Shown here: one piece after another, positions 33,840-41,939 of the stretch
How the letters are laid out: every line of letters begins with the position of its first letter
How positions within the stretch are numbered: position 1 is the first letter of the stretch
Assembly (NCBI RefSeq): GCF_039544165.1
Contig: NZ_BAABLD010000010.1
Location: forward strand, 62,001-126,000
Origin: Viridibacterium curvum
GTDB taxonomy: Bacteria; Pseudomonadota; Gammaproteobacteria; Burkholderiales; Rhodocyclaceae
DNA: 64,000 nt
Direction of reading: 5' to 3'
Translations under genes and position numbers: made by a program
Notes under the pieces: model-generated
What the model was told of the DNA's origin: nothing
The model's database searches: none
The model's input: the letters and a program-made list of their open reading frames with translations, nothing else

Positions 33840-34766
33840 TCAGGCCGCAGCCAGCTGCTGCACGCCCGCTGCATCCACAAGCGCCTCGATAGTCAAGGAG
33901 CCTTCGATACGCTTCACCAGTCCCGCCAGCACCTTGCCGGGGCCGAATTCATAGACGGCCTGCACGCCATCAGCATGCATGCTGCGGATCGTTTCGATCC
34001 AGCGAACGGGGCTATAGGCTTGGCGCACCAGCGCATCACGGATAGCTGCCGGATCACTGAGGGCTGCCACATCAACGTTGTTCAGCACCGGGATCTGCGG
34101 AGCCTGAACCGAAACATCGGCGAGACGCGCCGCAAGCTTCTCGGCCGCAGGCTTCATCAGCGCGCAATGGAACGGCGCAGAGACCGGCAGCAGCACTGCG
34201 CGCTTGGCGCCACGCGACTTGCAGGCCTCCATGGCGCGCTCGACAGCCGCCGTATGGCCAGCGATCACGATCTGCCCGGTCGAATTGTAGTTGGCCGAAG
34301 AAACCACCTGCCCCTGCGCCGCTTCGGCACAGGCTGCGTCGATCACGTCTGGCTCCAGGCCCAGCACGGCAGCCATGGCGCCTTCGCCCAAAGCGACGGC
34401 TTCTTGCATGACTTGAGCGCGATAGCGCACCAGACGCACAGCATCCGCGAATTGCAGAGCACCCGCTGCGACCAGCGCCGAATACTCGCCAAGACTGTGG
34501 CCCGCCACAACAGCCGGACGTGCGCCGCCCGATGCCAGCCAGGCGCGCCACACAGCCACGCCAGCAGTCAGCATCAGCGGCTGGGTATTTACGGTCTGGT
34601 TGATCAACTCGGCAGGACCATCAGCCAGCATCTGCCACAGATCCTGATCGACGGCATCGCTCGCCTCAGCAAAGGTCGAACGGATCTCGGGCAGATCACC
34701 ATAGGCCGCCATCATGCCGACCGACTGGGAGCCTTGCCCCGGGAAAACGCCTGCAAATTTCGTCAC
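33840..34766 (-). CDS. fabD: Malonyl CoA-acyl carrier protein transacylase
   Basis: Loads malonyl groups onto ACP. Motifs: FPGQGSQSVGMM near the start, nucleophile Ser in GHSLGEYSALVAAG, and the catalytic His in APFHCALM. Start at the GTG at 34766, with CCGGAG six bases upstream; this gives the family N-terminus TKFAGVFPGQ and 308 residues. The frame upstream of it overlaps fabH and is not real. Confidence 0.96.
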   Translation of the reverse strand: MTKFAGVFPGQGSQSVGMMAAYGDLPEIRSTFAEASDAVDQDLWQMLADGPAELINQTVNTQPLMLTAGVAVWRAWLASGGARPAVVAGHSLGEYSALVAAGALQFADAVRLVRYRAQVMQEAVALGEGAMAAVLGLEPDVIDAACAEAAQGQVVSSANYNSTGQIVIAGHTAAVERAMEACKSRGAKRAVLLPVSAPFHCALMKPAAEKLAARLADVSVQAPQIPVLNNVDVAALSDPAAIRDALVRQAYSPVRWIETIRSMHADGVQAVYEFGPGKVLAGLVKRIEGSLTIEALVDAAGVQQLAAA

Positions 34767-34806
34767 GATTGACTCCGGAAAATCAGATCGACAGCGCGCA
34801 GCACTG

Positions 34807-35772
34807 TCAGAAGCGCAGCAGCACTGCACCCCAGGTAAAGCCACCTCCCACGCCTTGCAGCACAACGCTGTGGCCACGCTGGATGCGGCCGTCGCGCACG
34901 GCGGTATCCAGCGCCAAGGGCACGGAAGCCGCCGAAGTGTTGCCATGGCGATCCACGGTAACAACCACCTTGTCATCTGGCACACCCAGACGTTTCGAGG
35001 TCGCTGACATGATGCGGATATTGGCTTGATGGGGAATGAGCCAGTCCAGATCAGAGACCGTCATCGACGCCTTGGTCAGCACCTCGGTCGCCACATCGCC
35101 CAACACACGTACGGCGAGCTTGAAGACAGACTGACCGTCCATCTTGAGGAACGGAGAGCCGGTGATCTCACCACGCGTGAAAGCGCCTGTCGCATTCAGA
35201 ATGCCTTGCTGGCCGCCGTCTGCATGCAGAGCCGAAGCGAGAATGCCAGGCCTCTCGTCAGCCACCAGCACCACAGCGCCCGCACCATCGCCGAACAGTA
35301 CGCAGGTGGAACGATCATTCCAGTCAACGATGCGCGAGAGCGTCTCGGCGCCAATCACCAGCACGCGCTTGTGATCACCGCAGCGAATGAACTTGTCAGC
35401 GGTCGCAAGCGCATAGGCAAAACCGCTGCAGACAGCCTGCACATCAAAAGCTGCCGCGCCGGCAGGGATGCCCAAGGTCTGCTGCACGATGCAGGCCGTA
35501 CTGGGAAAAATCATGTCCGGCGTCGTCGTGGCCACGATCAGAAGATCAATGTCCGCTGGCGTCAGCCCGGCCATATCCAGCGCGTTACGTGCCGCGCCAG
35601 CGGCCAGATCGCTGGTCTTGAGCCCTTGCTCGGAAAGATGGCGGGCACGGATGCCGGTACGCTCGGCAATCCATTCGTCGGAGGTTTCGATCCCGCGCGA
35701 GACGAGATCATTGTTCGTGACGGGAGCGCCGGGCAGAAAACTGCCCGTCCCCGCAATACGCGAGAAGATCAT
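34807..35772 (-). CDS. fabH: 3-oxoacyl-[acyl-carrier-protein] synthase III
   Basis: Starts fatty-acid synthesis by condensing an acyl-CoA with malonyl-ACP. Catalytic Cys in FDVQAVCSGF, His in WLIPHQANIRIM, Asn in DRHGNTSAAS. 321 residues. Overlaps plsX as ATGA. Confidence 0.97.
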   Translation of the reverse strand: MIFSRIAGTGSFLPGAPVTNNDLVSRGIETSDEWIAERTGIRARHLSEQGLKTSDLAAGAARNALDMAGLTPADIDLLIVATTTPDMIFPSTACIVQQTLGIPAGAAAFDVQAVCSGFAYALATADKFIRCGDHKRVLVIGAETLSRIVDWNDRSTCVLFGDGAGAVVLVADERPGILASALHADGGQQGILNATGAFTRGEITGSPFLKMDGQSVFKLAVRVLGDVATEVLTKASMTVSDLDWLIPHQANIRIMSATSKRLGVPDDKVVVTVDRHGNTSAASVPLALDTAVRDGRIQRGHSVVLQGVGGGFTWGAVLLRF

Positions 35773-36854
35773 GCTGTGCGAACGACCTGATTTGCTGCCT
35801 GCGCCTCGCCCGTCATGGGCAGACCGGCATCCAGTGCAGGCGAGTGCGTATTGATGTAGTCGATCATGCGTCGCTCGATGCGCTCAATGAGCTGATTGCG
35901 AACCGCTCCGGCGGAGCGCAACAGCGCCTGACCAAAAGCGAAGACGTCTGCTGAGCCATGGCTTTTGACGACAACGCCGCGCAGACCCAGCAGGACGGCA
36001 CCATTATACCGGCGATGATCCGCACGACGGCGGAAACGCTTGAGGATAGGCAAGGCAGGCAGCGCACAGAGGCGAGTAAACCAGCTGCGGCGGAACTCCT
36101 CCTTGATGAAAGTCGACAGCATCAAGCCCAGCCCCTCGGAAGCCTTGAGTGCCACGTTGCCGACAAAGCCGTCGCAGACGATGACCTGACAAACACCTGT
36201 GTAGATGTCGTCCCCTTCGACGTTACCGACGAAATTCAGGCCGCTGCCACGCAGCAACTCTCCAGCTTGCTTGACGACTTCGTTCCCCTTGATCTCCTCG
36301 GTGCCGATGTTGAGCAGCCCCACTTCAGGACGCTCAATGTGCTCCACCGCCTCGACCAGCATGGCACCCATGATGCCGAACTGCAGCAGGTGGTCCGCCG
36401 TGCAATCGACATTGGCCCCGAGGTCGAGCATGTAGGTCTGACCATGCGTAGTGGGCAAAACCTGCACGATGGCCGGTCGATCAATACCAGGCAGCGTTTT
36501 GAGGACAAAACGCGAGATGGCCATCAACGCGCCGGTATTGCCGGCGGAGATGACCGCATGCGCTTCGCCGTTCTTGACGAGATCGATCGCCACGCGCATG
36601 GAAGAATCCTTCTTTGCACGCATGGCCAACGCGGGCGCCTCATCCATCGCGACGACCTCGCTGGCGTGCTGGATACGGACGCGATCGCCAAAAGCCCTCA
36701 ACTCCTCGGCATGGACGCCGACAAAAGCCTCGGGCAGCCCGACGAGCACCACCCGCGCTTCAGGGTCTGATCGCAGGAACTCACAGGCAGCAGGCAGCGT
36801 GACCGAGGGGCCATGATCGCCGCCCATGCAGTCAATTGCGATTGTGACGTCCAT
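35769..36854 (-). CDS. plsX: Phosphate acyltransferase PlsX
   Basis: Converts acyl-ACP to acyl phosphate for PlsY, linking fatty-acid synthesis to phospholipid synthesis. N-terminal AIDCMGGDHGPSVT, then SAGNTGALM and IVCDGFVGNVALK. 361 residues. The rpmF-plsX-fabH order is the classic one. PlsY is not in the window. Confidence 0.96.
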   Translation of the reverse strand: MDVTIAIDCMGGDHGPSVTLPAACEFLRSDPEARVVLVGLPEAFVGVHAEELRAFGDRVRIQHASEVVAMDEAPALAMRAKKDSSMRVAIDLVKNGEAHAVISAGNTGALMAISRFVLKTLPGIDRPAIVQVLPTTHGQTYMLDLGANVDCTADHLLQFGIMGAMLVEAVEHIERPEVGLLNIGTEEIKGNEVVKQAGELLRGSGLNFVGNVEGDDIYTGVCQVIVCDGFVGNVALKASEGLGLMLSTFIKEEFRRSWFTRLCALPALPILKRFRRRADHRRYNGAVLLGLRGVVVKSHGSADVFAFGQALLRSAGAVRNQLIERIERRMIDYINTHSPALDAGLPMTGEAQAANQVVRTA

Positions 36855-36924
36855 TAAGCGCGATGACGTGACACTGAATCAGTCGGAACAACCGGGGAAC
36901 GGGTGACCCCGTTCAGCAGGCGAA

Positions 36925-37104
36925 TCACTCGCCCTTGGCCTTGAGGACCTTCTTGCCCTTGTAGTAGCCCGACGGCGACACATGGTGGCGCAGGTGTGCT
37001 TCGCCCGTGGTCGGCTCGACAGCCAGCGCCGGGGCGGTGAGGAAATCGTGCGCACGGTGCATGCCGCGCTTCGACGGGGATTTCTTGTTCTGTTGAACAG
37101 CCAT
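36925..37104 (-). CDS. rpmF: 50S ribosomal protein L32
   Basis: 59-residue protein starting MAVQQNKKSPSKRGMHRAHD and ending KKVLKAKGE, the typical L32 layout. An AGGAG site lies six bases before ATG. The zinc Cys residues of some L32 forms are absent. Sits between yceD and plsX, as in most Proteobacteria. Confidence 0.96.
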   Translation of the reverse strand: MAVQQNKKSPSKRGMHRAHDFLTAPALAVEPTTGEAHLRHHVSPSGYYKGKKVLKAKGE

Positions 37105-37132
37105 TTTCTACTCCTGAAAACTCACGCGAAAA

Positions 37133-37672
37133 TCAATTCCCGCGCTTCAATTTACCCAGTGCCGCAAACGGTGACACCACGTCCTGAACCTGCTCGACCG
37201 CCCCGCTACTGCCATTCGGTGCGGAACAATCCTGATGCATAGGGAAAGCCGGCAACGAGAGCAGAACCTCGTCTTCCAACAGACTCAAGGCATCCAGATT
37301 GCGCCCCGCATGAATCGGGTCGAAATCGTCTTCCGCGAGATCGTCTGCCAGATCATCATCGGGCAGATCTTCTCCTTCAGGCACCAGCAGGAAACGCCGC
37401 TCCACACTGACGGAACACACAACATCCGTCAGGCATCGCTGGCAAGCCAGCACCAGATCACCGGAAACCCGCAGCACCAGAAATGCGTCATCGCCCCGCC
37501 GGCAACCTTCCCAGCGATAGCTGACAGCAGCCTCAAGGCCGTCCGGCCTGACCATCTCGAGCACACGCTCAAGCTGGCGTACGGACAACTCGCCTTCCAG
37601 CACCTGACCACGCCGAGCGAACTCGAACGGGTCTGACAAACGCAAGGAAGACTCCGGCTTTTGGTGCGGCAT
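37133..37672 (-). CDS. yceD: DUF177/YceD family protein
   Basis: Large-subunit-associated protein of the YceD family, linked to 23S rRNA accumulation. Contains the conserved LACQRCLTDV Cys pair and an acidic middle (DDDLADDLAEDDFD). 179 residues from the ATG at 37672. A strong promoter ends only about ten bases before that ATG, so the transcript would be almost leaderless. A TTG at codon 10 (37645) has GGAG six bases upstream and is a plausible alternative start. First gene of the yceD-rpmF-plsX-fab cluster. Confidence 0.9.
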   Translation of the reverse strand: MPHQKPESSLRLSDPFEFARRGQVLEGELSVRQLERVLEMVRPDGLEAAVSYRWEGCRRGDDAFLVLRVSGDLVLACQRCLTDVVCSVSVERRFLLVPEGEDLPDDDLADDLAEDDFDPIHAGRNLDALSLLEDEVLLSLPAFPMHQDCSAPNGSSGAVEQVQDVVSPFAALGKLKRGN

Positions 37673-37681
37673 AAACAGTCG

Positions 37682-37710
37682 ATGATATTATTTTGGCCCC
37701 TCGCTGTCAA
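37682..37710 (-). promoter_or_regulatory. Sigma-70 promoter of the yceD-rpmF-plsX-fab cluster
   Basis: Minus-strand TTGACA (37710-37705), 17-bp spacer, TATCAT (37687-37682). Predicted transcription start about three bases before the yceD ATG. Confidence 0.8.
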
Positions 37711-37725
37711 AGCCAGCCTAGTCCC

Positions 37726-38316
37726 ATGCCCCGGCTCGTCCTCGCCTCCACCTCTGCTTATCGTCGGCAACTCCTTGAAAGACTTGGGCTGGCATTTGAA
37801 ACAGACCGTCCCGACGTGGATGAATCCCCACTGCCGGGCGAAGCGCCCACAGTCACAGCCGAGCGGCTGTCGATTGCCAAGGCCCGGGCCGTGGCTGTGC
37901 GCCACCCGGACGCCCTGATCATCGGCAGCGACCAGGTTGCGTACCGACAAACAGAATCCGGTGGCGAACGTTTTGGCAAGCCGGGCACGATTGAGCGCGC
38001 AATAGCTCAGCTGCAGGCCATGCGCGGGCAGTCGGTGTTCTTCCACACGGGACTGTGTTTGCTAGATAGCCGCGACAACAGCCAACAGGTCGACGGCGTC
38101 AGCACCGAAGTCCGCTTCCGGCAGCTGAACGACACGGAAATCCGCCGGTATGTCGAAAAAGAGCTACCGCTGGACTGCGCGGGCAGCGCCAAATCAGAAG
38201 GTCTGGGCATCAGCCTGCTGGAATACATGCGTGGCGACGACCCCAACGCCCTCGTCGGTCTGCCGCTGATCGCGCTCTGTCGCATGCTGCGGAACGCTGG
38301 CGTGACGGTGCCATGA
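37726..38316 (+). CDS. maf: Maf-like nucleoside triphosphate pyrophosphatase
   Basis: House-cleaning pyrophosphatase of the Maf/YceF family, which hydrolyses modified or non-canonical nucleotides. Motifs: LVLASTSAYRRQLLERLG at the start, IIGSDQVAY with the catalytic Asp, and KSEGLG near the C-terminus. The IIGSDQV form is nearer YceF (m7GTP) than YhdE, but this is a weak call. 196 residues from the ATG at 37726. Overlaps the next gene as ATGA. Confidence 0.92.
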   Translation: MPRLVLASTSAYRRQLLERLGLAFETDRPDVDESPLPGEAPTVTAERLSIAKARAVAVRHPDALIIGSDQVAYRQTESGGERFGKPGTIERAIAQLQAMRGQSVFFHTGLCLLDSRDNSQQVDGVSTEVRFRQLNDTEIRRYVEKELPLDCAGSAKSEGLGISLLEYMRGDDPNALVGLPLIALCRMLRNAGVTVP

Positions 38317-39047
38317 GCGCTGGCCGGCTGTTCCTGATCCCTGTCGGGCTGGGTCCTGGCGAGCACGCCAGTACGCATCCGCCCGAAGTGTTGCAAATAC
38401 TCGGCGGCATCGAGTGTTTCATCGTCGAACGCGCAAAAACAGCCCGCGCCGAAATCAAACGCCTGGGCCACCCTGCGCCGCTGCAAAGCCTGGAGATTCA
38501 CGAGCTGCCAGAACCGCCCGACACCAGCTGGATTGATGGCCGGCTGGATGCACTCGAAACCGGCCGGAATATTGGCCTGATGTCGGAAGCCGGCTGTCCA
38601 GCGGTGGCGGACCCCGGCGCTCTGGTCGTGCGCCGCGCCCATGAGCGTGGCTTAAGGGTCGCACCTCTGGTGGGCCCCTCCTCCCTGTTGCTGGCCTTGA
38701 TGGCCTCGGGCCTGAATGGACAAAGCTTTGCCTTTCATGGCTATCTGCCAATCAACGCATCGGAACGCACTCAGCGCATCAAGGCATTGGAAGGCGAATC
38801 GCGCCAGTGGCAACGCACCCAGCTGTTCATCGAGACGCCTTACCGCAACGCCGCCATGCTCGATGCCCTGCTGAACCAGTGCAGCCCCGACACGCTGCTC
38901 TGCGTGGCAAGCTCCCTCAGCACGGCGGACGAAGAAATCCGCTGCCACAGCGTTGCCGACTGGCGACGCAAGCCACGTCCCGATCTGGATCGCCGCCCGA
39001 GCATCTTTCTGCTCCTCGCCGCAGCGGGTAAGACTCCGCAACGCTGA
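38313..39047 (+). CDS. RsmI-like tetrapyrrole-methylase-family protein
   Basis: Resembles RsmI, the 16S rRNA 2'-O-methyltransferase for C1402. It has a SEAGCPAVADPGALVVRRA segment (RsmI has DAGTPLISDPG) and VGPSSLLLALMASGL. The N-terminal SAM loop is altered: IPVGLGPG in place of TPIGNLGD. The last 60 residues of RsmI are missing (244 against about 280). It is best called a paralogue within the SAM methylase family; the substrate is unknown. Translationally coupled to maf (ATGA). Confidence 0.8.
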   Translation: MSAGRLFLIPVGLGPGEHASTHPPEVLQILGGIECFIVERAKTARAEIKRLGHPAPLQSLEIHELPEPPDTSWIDGRLDALETGRNIGLMSEAGCPAVADPGALVVRRAHERGLRVAPLVGPSSLLLALMASGLNGQSFAFHGYLPINASERTQRIKALEGESRQWQRTQLFIETPYRNAAMLDALLNQCSPDTLLCVASSLSTADEEIRCHSVADWRRKPRPDLDRRPSIFLLLAAAGKTPQR

Positions 39048-39294
39048 TCCGAACGGGCGGCATGCAGACTTGCCCCCTCTGTCGCGACGCCCGCGGTCGG
39101 TGATGTCCGGATTCCACAGAAAAAGTCGCACGCAACAAACCTTGTAGCCTGCGCAACCAGCCTGCCCGGGCTCTCCGTCCCGCAGGCGCCTGGCGCCGGC
39201 TGGTCGACACGAGAGGAACGACCCGCTAGCCCCCCCCAGAAAACGAAGGAGTCTCAATTCGTCAGCAAAGCGAGCTAGATTGCAATCCGCAGAA
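39048..39294. other. Convergent intergenic region with nested stems, possible structured RNA
   Basis: No protein-like frame. Complementary segments nest: 39076-39084 (CCTCTGTCG) with 39205-39216 (CGAC and AGAGG around a three-base bulge), ACCAGCC at 39156-39162 with GGCTGGT at 39198-39204, and inside that GGCGCC-T-GGCGCC plus a CTGC...GCAG hairpin. I could not match it to RNase P RNA, tmRNA, SRP RNA or 6S RNA. Strand unknown. Confidence 0.35.
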
Positions 39295-39756
39295 TCAACG
39301 AAAGCGATCGAGCACTCCCTGCACTGCGTCTTCACACAGGTCGAGTACATGCTCGAACCCATCAGGCCCGCCATAGTACGGATCAGGCACGTCCTTCTCG
39401 CTTGCCGGCGACGCAAAGCTCAGGAACATCGCGATCTTGTGATGGAGCTCGGGCGGACACTCCCGCTTCAGCCACACGTAGTGGCCACGGTCCATCGCGA
39501 GAATGAGATCGAAACGCTCGAAATCCTGCGGCACGACGGGCCGCGCGCGCAGGCGCGACAAATCGTAACCACGCTTCTTCGCCGACTTCTGCGCACGTGG
39601 ATCCGGCGCTTCGCCATCGTGGTAGGCATGCGTGCCCGCTGAATCAAACTCCAGCTCGCGATCCAGACCCAGCCGCGCCGCCCAGTGACGCGCAATGCCA
39701 TCAGCAGTCGGGGAGCGGCAGATATTTCCAGTACAAACAAACAGAATGCGTTTCAT
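39295..39756 (-). CDS. Low-molecular-weight protein-tyrosine phosphatase
   Basis: Cys-nucleophile phosphatase: P-loop VCTGNICRSP at residues 7-16 and the general-acid Asp in DVPDPYYGG near residue 127. 153 residues. Homologues dephosphorylate bacterial tyrosine kinases (Wzb) or act on small aryl phosphates. No kinase or capsule genes are near, so the partner is unknown. It follows uvrB by eight bases. Confidence 0.92.
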   Translation of the reverse strand: MKRILFVCTGNICRSPTADGIARHWAARLGLDRELEFDSAGTHAYHDGEAPDPRAQKSAKKRGYDLSRLRARPVVPQDFERFDLILAMDRGHYVWLKRECPPELHHKIAMFLSFASPASEKDVPDPYYGGPDGFEHVLDLCEDAVQGVLDRFR

Positions 39757-39764
39757 CGTCGGCT

Positions 39765-41813
39765 TCAGTGGTGGTCGGCCCCAAAAGCGCGCTGACGCAG
39801 ACGAAAAAGCTCATCACGCGCCGCCGCCGCTTTCTCGAACTCAAGGTTTTTGGCCGCTTCGGTCATTTCCTTTTCGAGGCGCTTGATCTCGCGGGCCAGG
39901 GCTTTTTCGTCCATCAACGCATAGTCAGCACGGGGCTCGGCCAGGCCCGACGTGATCTTCTCTTCGTCAGACTGATAAACGCCGTCGATGATGTCCTTGA
40001 TGCGCTTATTGACCGACTTCGGTGTGATGCCATGCTCTTGATTGAAGGCGATCTGTCGGGACCGGCGACGCTCTGTCTCGCCAATGGCAGCGCGCATCGA
40101 GTCCGTCATGCGGTCCGCATAGAGGATAGCCGTGCCATTAAGGTGACGCGCGGCACGGCCGATGGTCTGGATCAGGGAACGGATGGAGCGCAGGAAACCC
40201 TCCTTGTCCGCATCCAGAATCGCCACCAGTGACACTTCGGGCAAGTCGATCCCCTCGCGCAACAGGTTGATACCCACCAGCACATCAAATTCACCGAGTC
40301 GCAAGTCGCGCAGGATTTCCACACGCTCCACGGTATCGATGTCACTGTGCAGATAGCGTACGCGGATACCGTTCTCGGTCAGGTAGTCCGTCAGGTCTTC
40401 CGCCATGCGCTTGGTCAGCACGGTGATCAGCACACGCTCATTGGCCGCCACACGCTTGCGGATTTCCATCAGCACGTCATCAACCTGCGTCGTCGCCGGG
40501 CGGACTTCAACTACCGGATCAACCAAGCCCGTCGGCCGCACGAGTTGCTCAACAACCTGCCCTTGATGCTCCTCCTCATAGGTCGACGGCGTCGCCGACA
40601 CGAAAACGCTCTGCGGCATCAAGCGCTCGAACTCGTCAAACTTGAGCGGCCTGTTGTCCGCCGCAGAAGGCAGGCGGAATCCATATTCGACGAGGTTGCG
40701 CTTGCGCGCCTGGTCGCCCTTGAACATGGCGCCAACTTGCGGTATCGCCACGTGCGACTCATCGACGAACATCAGCGAATCGCGTGGCAAGTAATCGATC
40801 AGAGTTGGCGGCGGATCGCCCGCTGCACGACCGGAGAGGTGGCGCGAGTAATTCTCGATACCCTTGCAGAAGCCCAGTTCGGTCAGCATCTCCAGGTCGA
40901 AACGCGTGCGCTGCTCGATACGCTGCGCTTCGACGAGCTTGCCGCCCTTCTGGTAGAACTCGATGCGTTCGCGCAGCTCTTCCTTGATCTTCTCGACGGC
41001 CCGCATCACGGTGGCGCGCGGCGTCACATAGTGGCTGGAGGGAAAAACAGTGAAGCGCCCCAGTTTCTGCTTGAGATGGCCAGTGAGCGGATCAAACAGC
41101 GTGATGTGTTCGATCTCGTCGTCGAACATCTCCACACGCACAGCCAGCTCGGCGTTCTCCGCCGGGAAGATGTCGATGATGTCGCCACGCACACGGAAGC
41201 TGCCGCGCGAGAAATCCACGTCATTGCGATCGTACTGCATGCCAACCAGGCGCTGAAGCAGATCGCGCTGCCCCATCTTCTCGCCCTCGCGCAGGTGCAG
41301 GATCATGCTGTGGTAGTCGGCCGGATCACCGATACCGTAAATGCATGAAACGGTCGCGACGATCACGACATCGCGCCGCTCCAGCAGACTCTTGGTTGCT
41401 GACAAGCGCATCTGCTCGATGTGCTCGTTGATCGCGCTGTCCTTCTCGATGAACAGGTCACGCGACGGCACATAGGCCTCGGGCTGGTAGTAGTCGTAGT
41501 AAGAGACGAAGTACTCGACCGCGTTCTCGGGGAAAAACTCGCGGAACTCGGCGTAGAGCTGTGCGGCCAGCGTCTTGTTGGGCGCCAGCACCAAGGCCGG
41601 GCGACCGGTGCGGGCGATGACGTTGGCCATCGTGTAGGTCTTGCCCGAGCCCGTCACACCCAGCAGGGTCTGGAACATCAGACCATCGCCAATCCCCTCC
41701 ACCAGCTGCGCAATGGCCGACGGCTGATCACCCGCCGGCGGAAACGGTTGGTGCAGGCGAAAGGGGCTGCCATCAAACGTTACAACGGCAGGTTCGGGGG
41801 CTGCGTCTGACAT
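39765..41813 (-). CDS. uvrB: Excinuclease ABC subunit B
   Basis: Damage-verifying helicase of nucleotide-excision repair. Walker A GVTGSGKT, the beta-hairpin region (YYDYYQPEAYVP), DESH Walker B (FVDESHVAIPQ), helicase motif VI (QTIGRAARH), and a C-terminal UVR motif that binds UvrC. Start at the ATG at 41813; the longer frame upstream overlaps the divergent gene's leader. 682 residues. No LexA box (CTG-N10-CAG type) was found upstream. Confidence 0.96.
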   Translation of the reverse strand: MSDAAPEPAVVTFDGSPFRLHQPFPPAGDQPSAIAQLVEGIGDGLMFQTLLGVTGSGKTYTMANVIARTGRPALVLAPNKTLAAQLYAEFREFFPENAVEYFVSYYDYYQPEAYVPSRDLFIEKDSAINEHIEQMRLSATKSLLERRDVVIVATVSCIYGIGDPADYHSMILHLREGEKMGQRDLLQRLVGMQYDRNDVDFSRGSFRVRGDIIDIFPAENAELAVRVEMFDDEIEHITLFDPLTGHLKQKLGRFTVFPSSHYVTPRATVMRAVEKIKEELRERIEFYQKGGKLVEAQRIEQRTRFDLEMLTELGFCKGIENYSRHLSGRAAGDPPPTLIDYLPRDSLMFVDESHVAIPQVGAMFKGDQARKRNLVEYGFRLPSAADNRPLKFDEFERLMPQSVFVSATPSTYEEEHQGQVVEQLVRPTGLVDPVVEVRPATTQVDDVLMEIRKRVAANERVLITVLTKRMAEDLTDYLTENGIRVRYLHSDIDTVERVEILRDLRLGEFDVLVGINLLREGIDLPEVSLVAILDADKEGFLRSIRSLIQTIGRAARHLNGTAILYADRMTDSMRAAIGETERRRSRQIAFNQEHGITPKSVNKRIKDIIDGVYQSDEEKITSGLAEPRADYALMDEKALAREIKRLEKEMTEAAKNLEFEKAAAARDELFRLRQRAFGADHH

Positions 41814-41895
41814 GCTAAAATGTTGAGTTGTCTCGGTTTTCCGCCTGCCGTCAACGTTTGGCAAGCTGAGCCGTTGATTATTCCGCATTTACCGT

Positions 41896-41916
41896 CCCGA
41901 TGCGAGGCGCATCGGG
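41896..41916 (+). promoter_or_regulatory. Hairpin in the leader of the aminotransferase gene
   Basis: Perfect nine-base stem CCCGATGCG / CGCATCGGG with an AGG loop, 24 bases before the start codon. There is no long T-run after it. It may modulate translation or mRNA stability. Confidence 0.4.
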
Positions 41917-41939
41917 CTTATTCCACCGCTGGAGCATTC

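Noticed and set aside
38652..39416. 254-residue minus-strand frame across the RsmI-like gene and the gap
   Set aside because: It crosses the 3' ends of two convergent genes, has a Cys/Arg-rich random composition and no family pattern.
41814..41939. LexA (SOS) box in front of uvrB
   Set aside because: No CTG-N10-CAG palindrome with an AT-rich core could be found.
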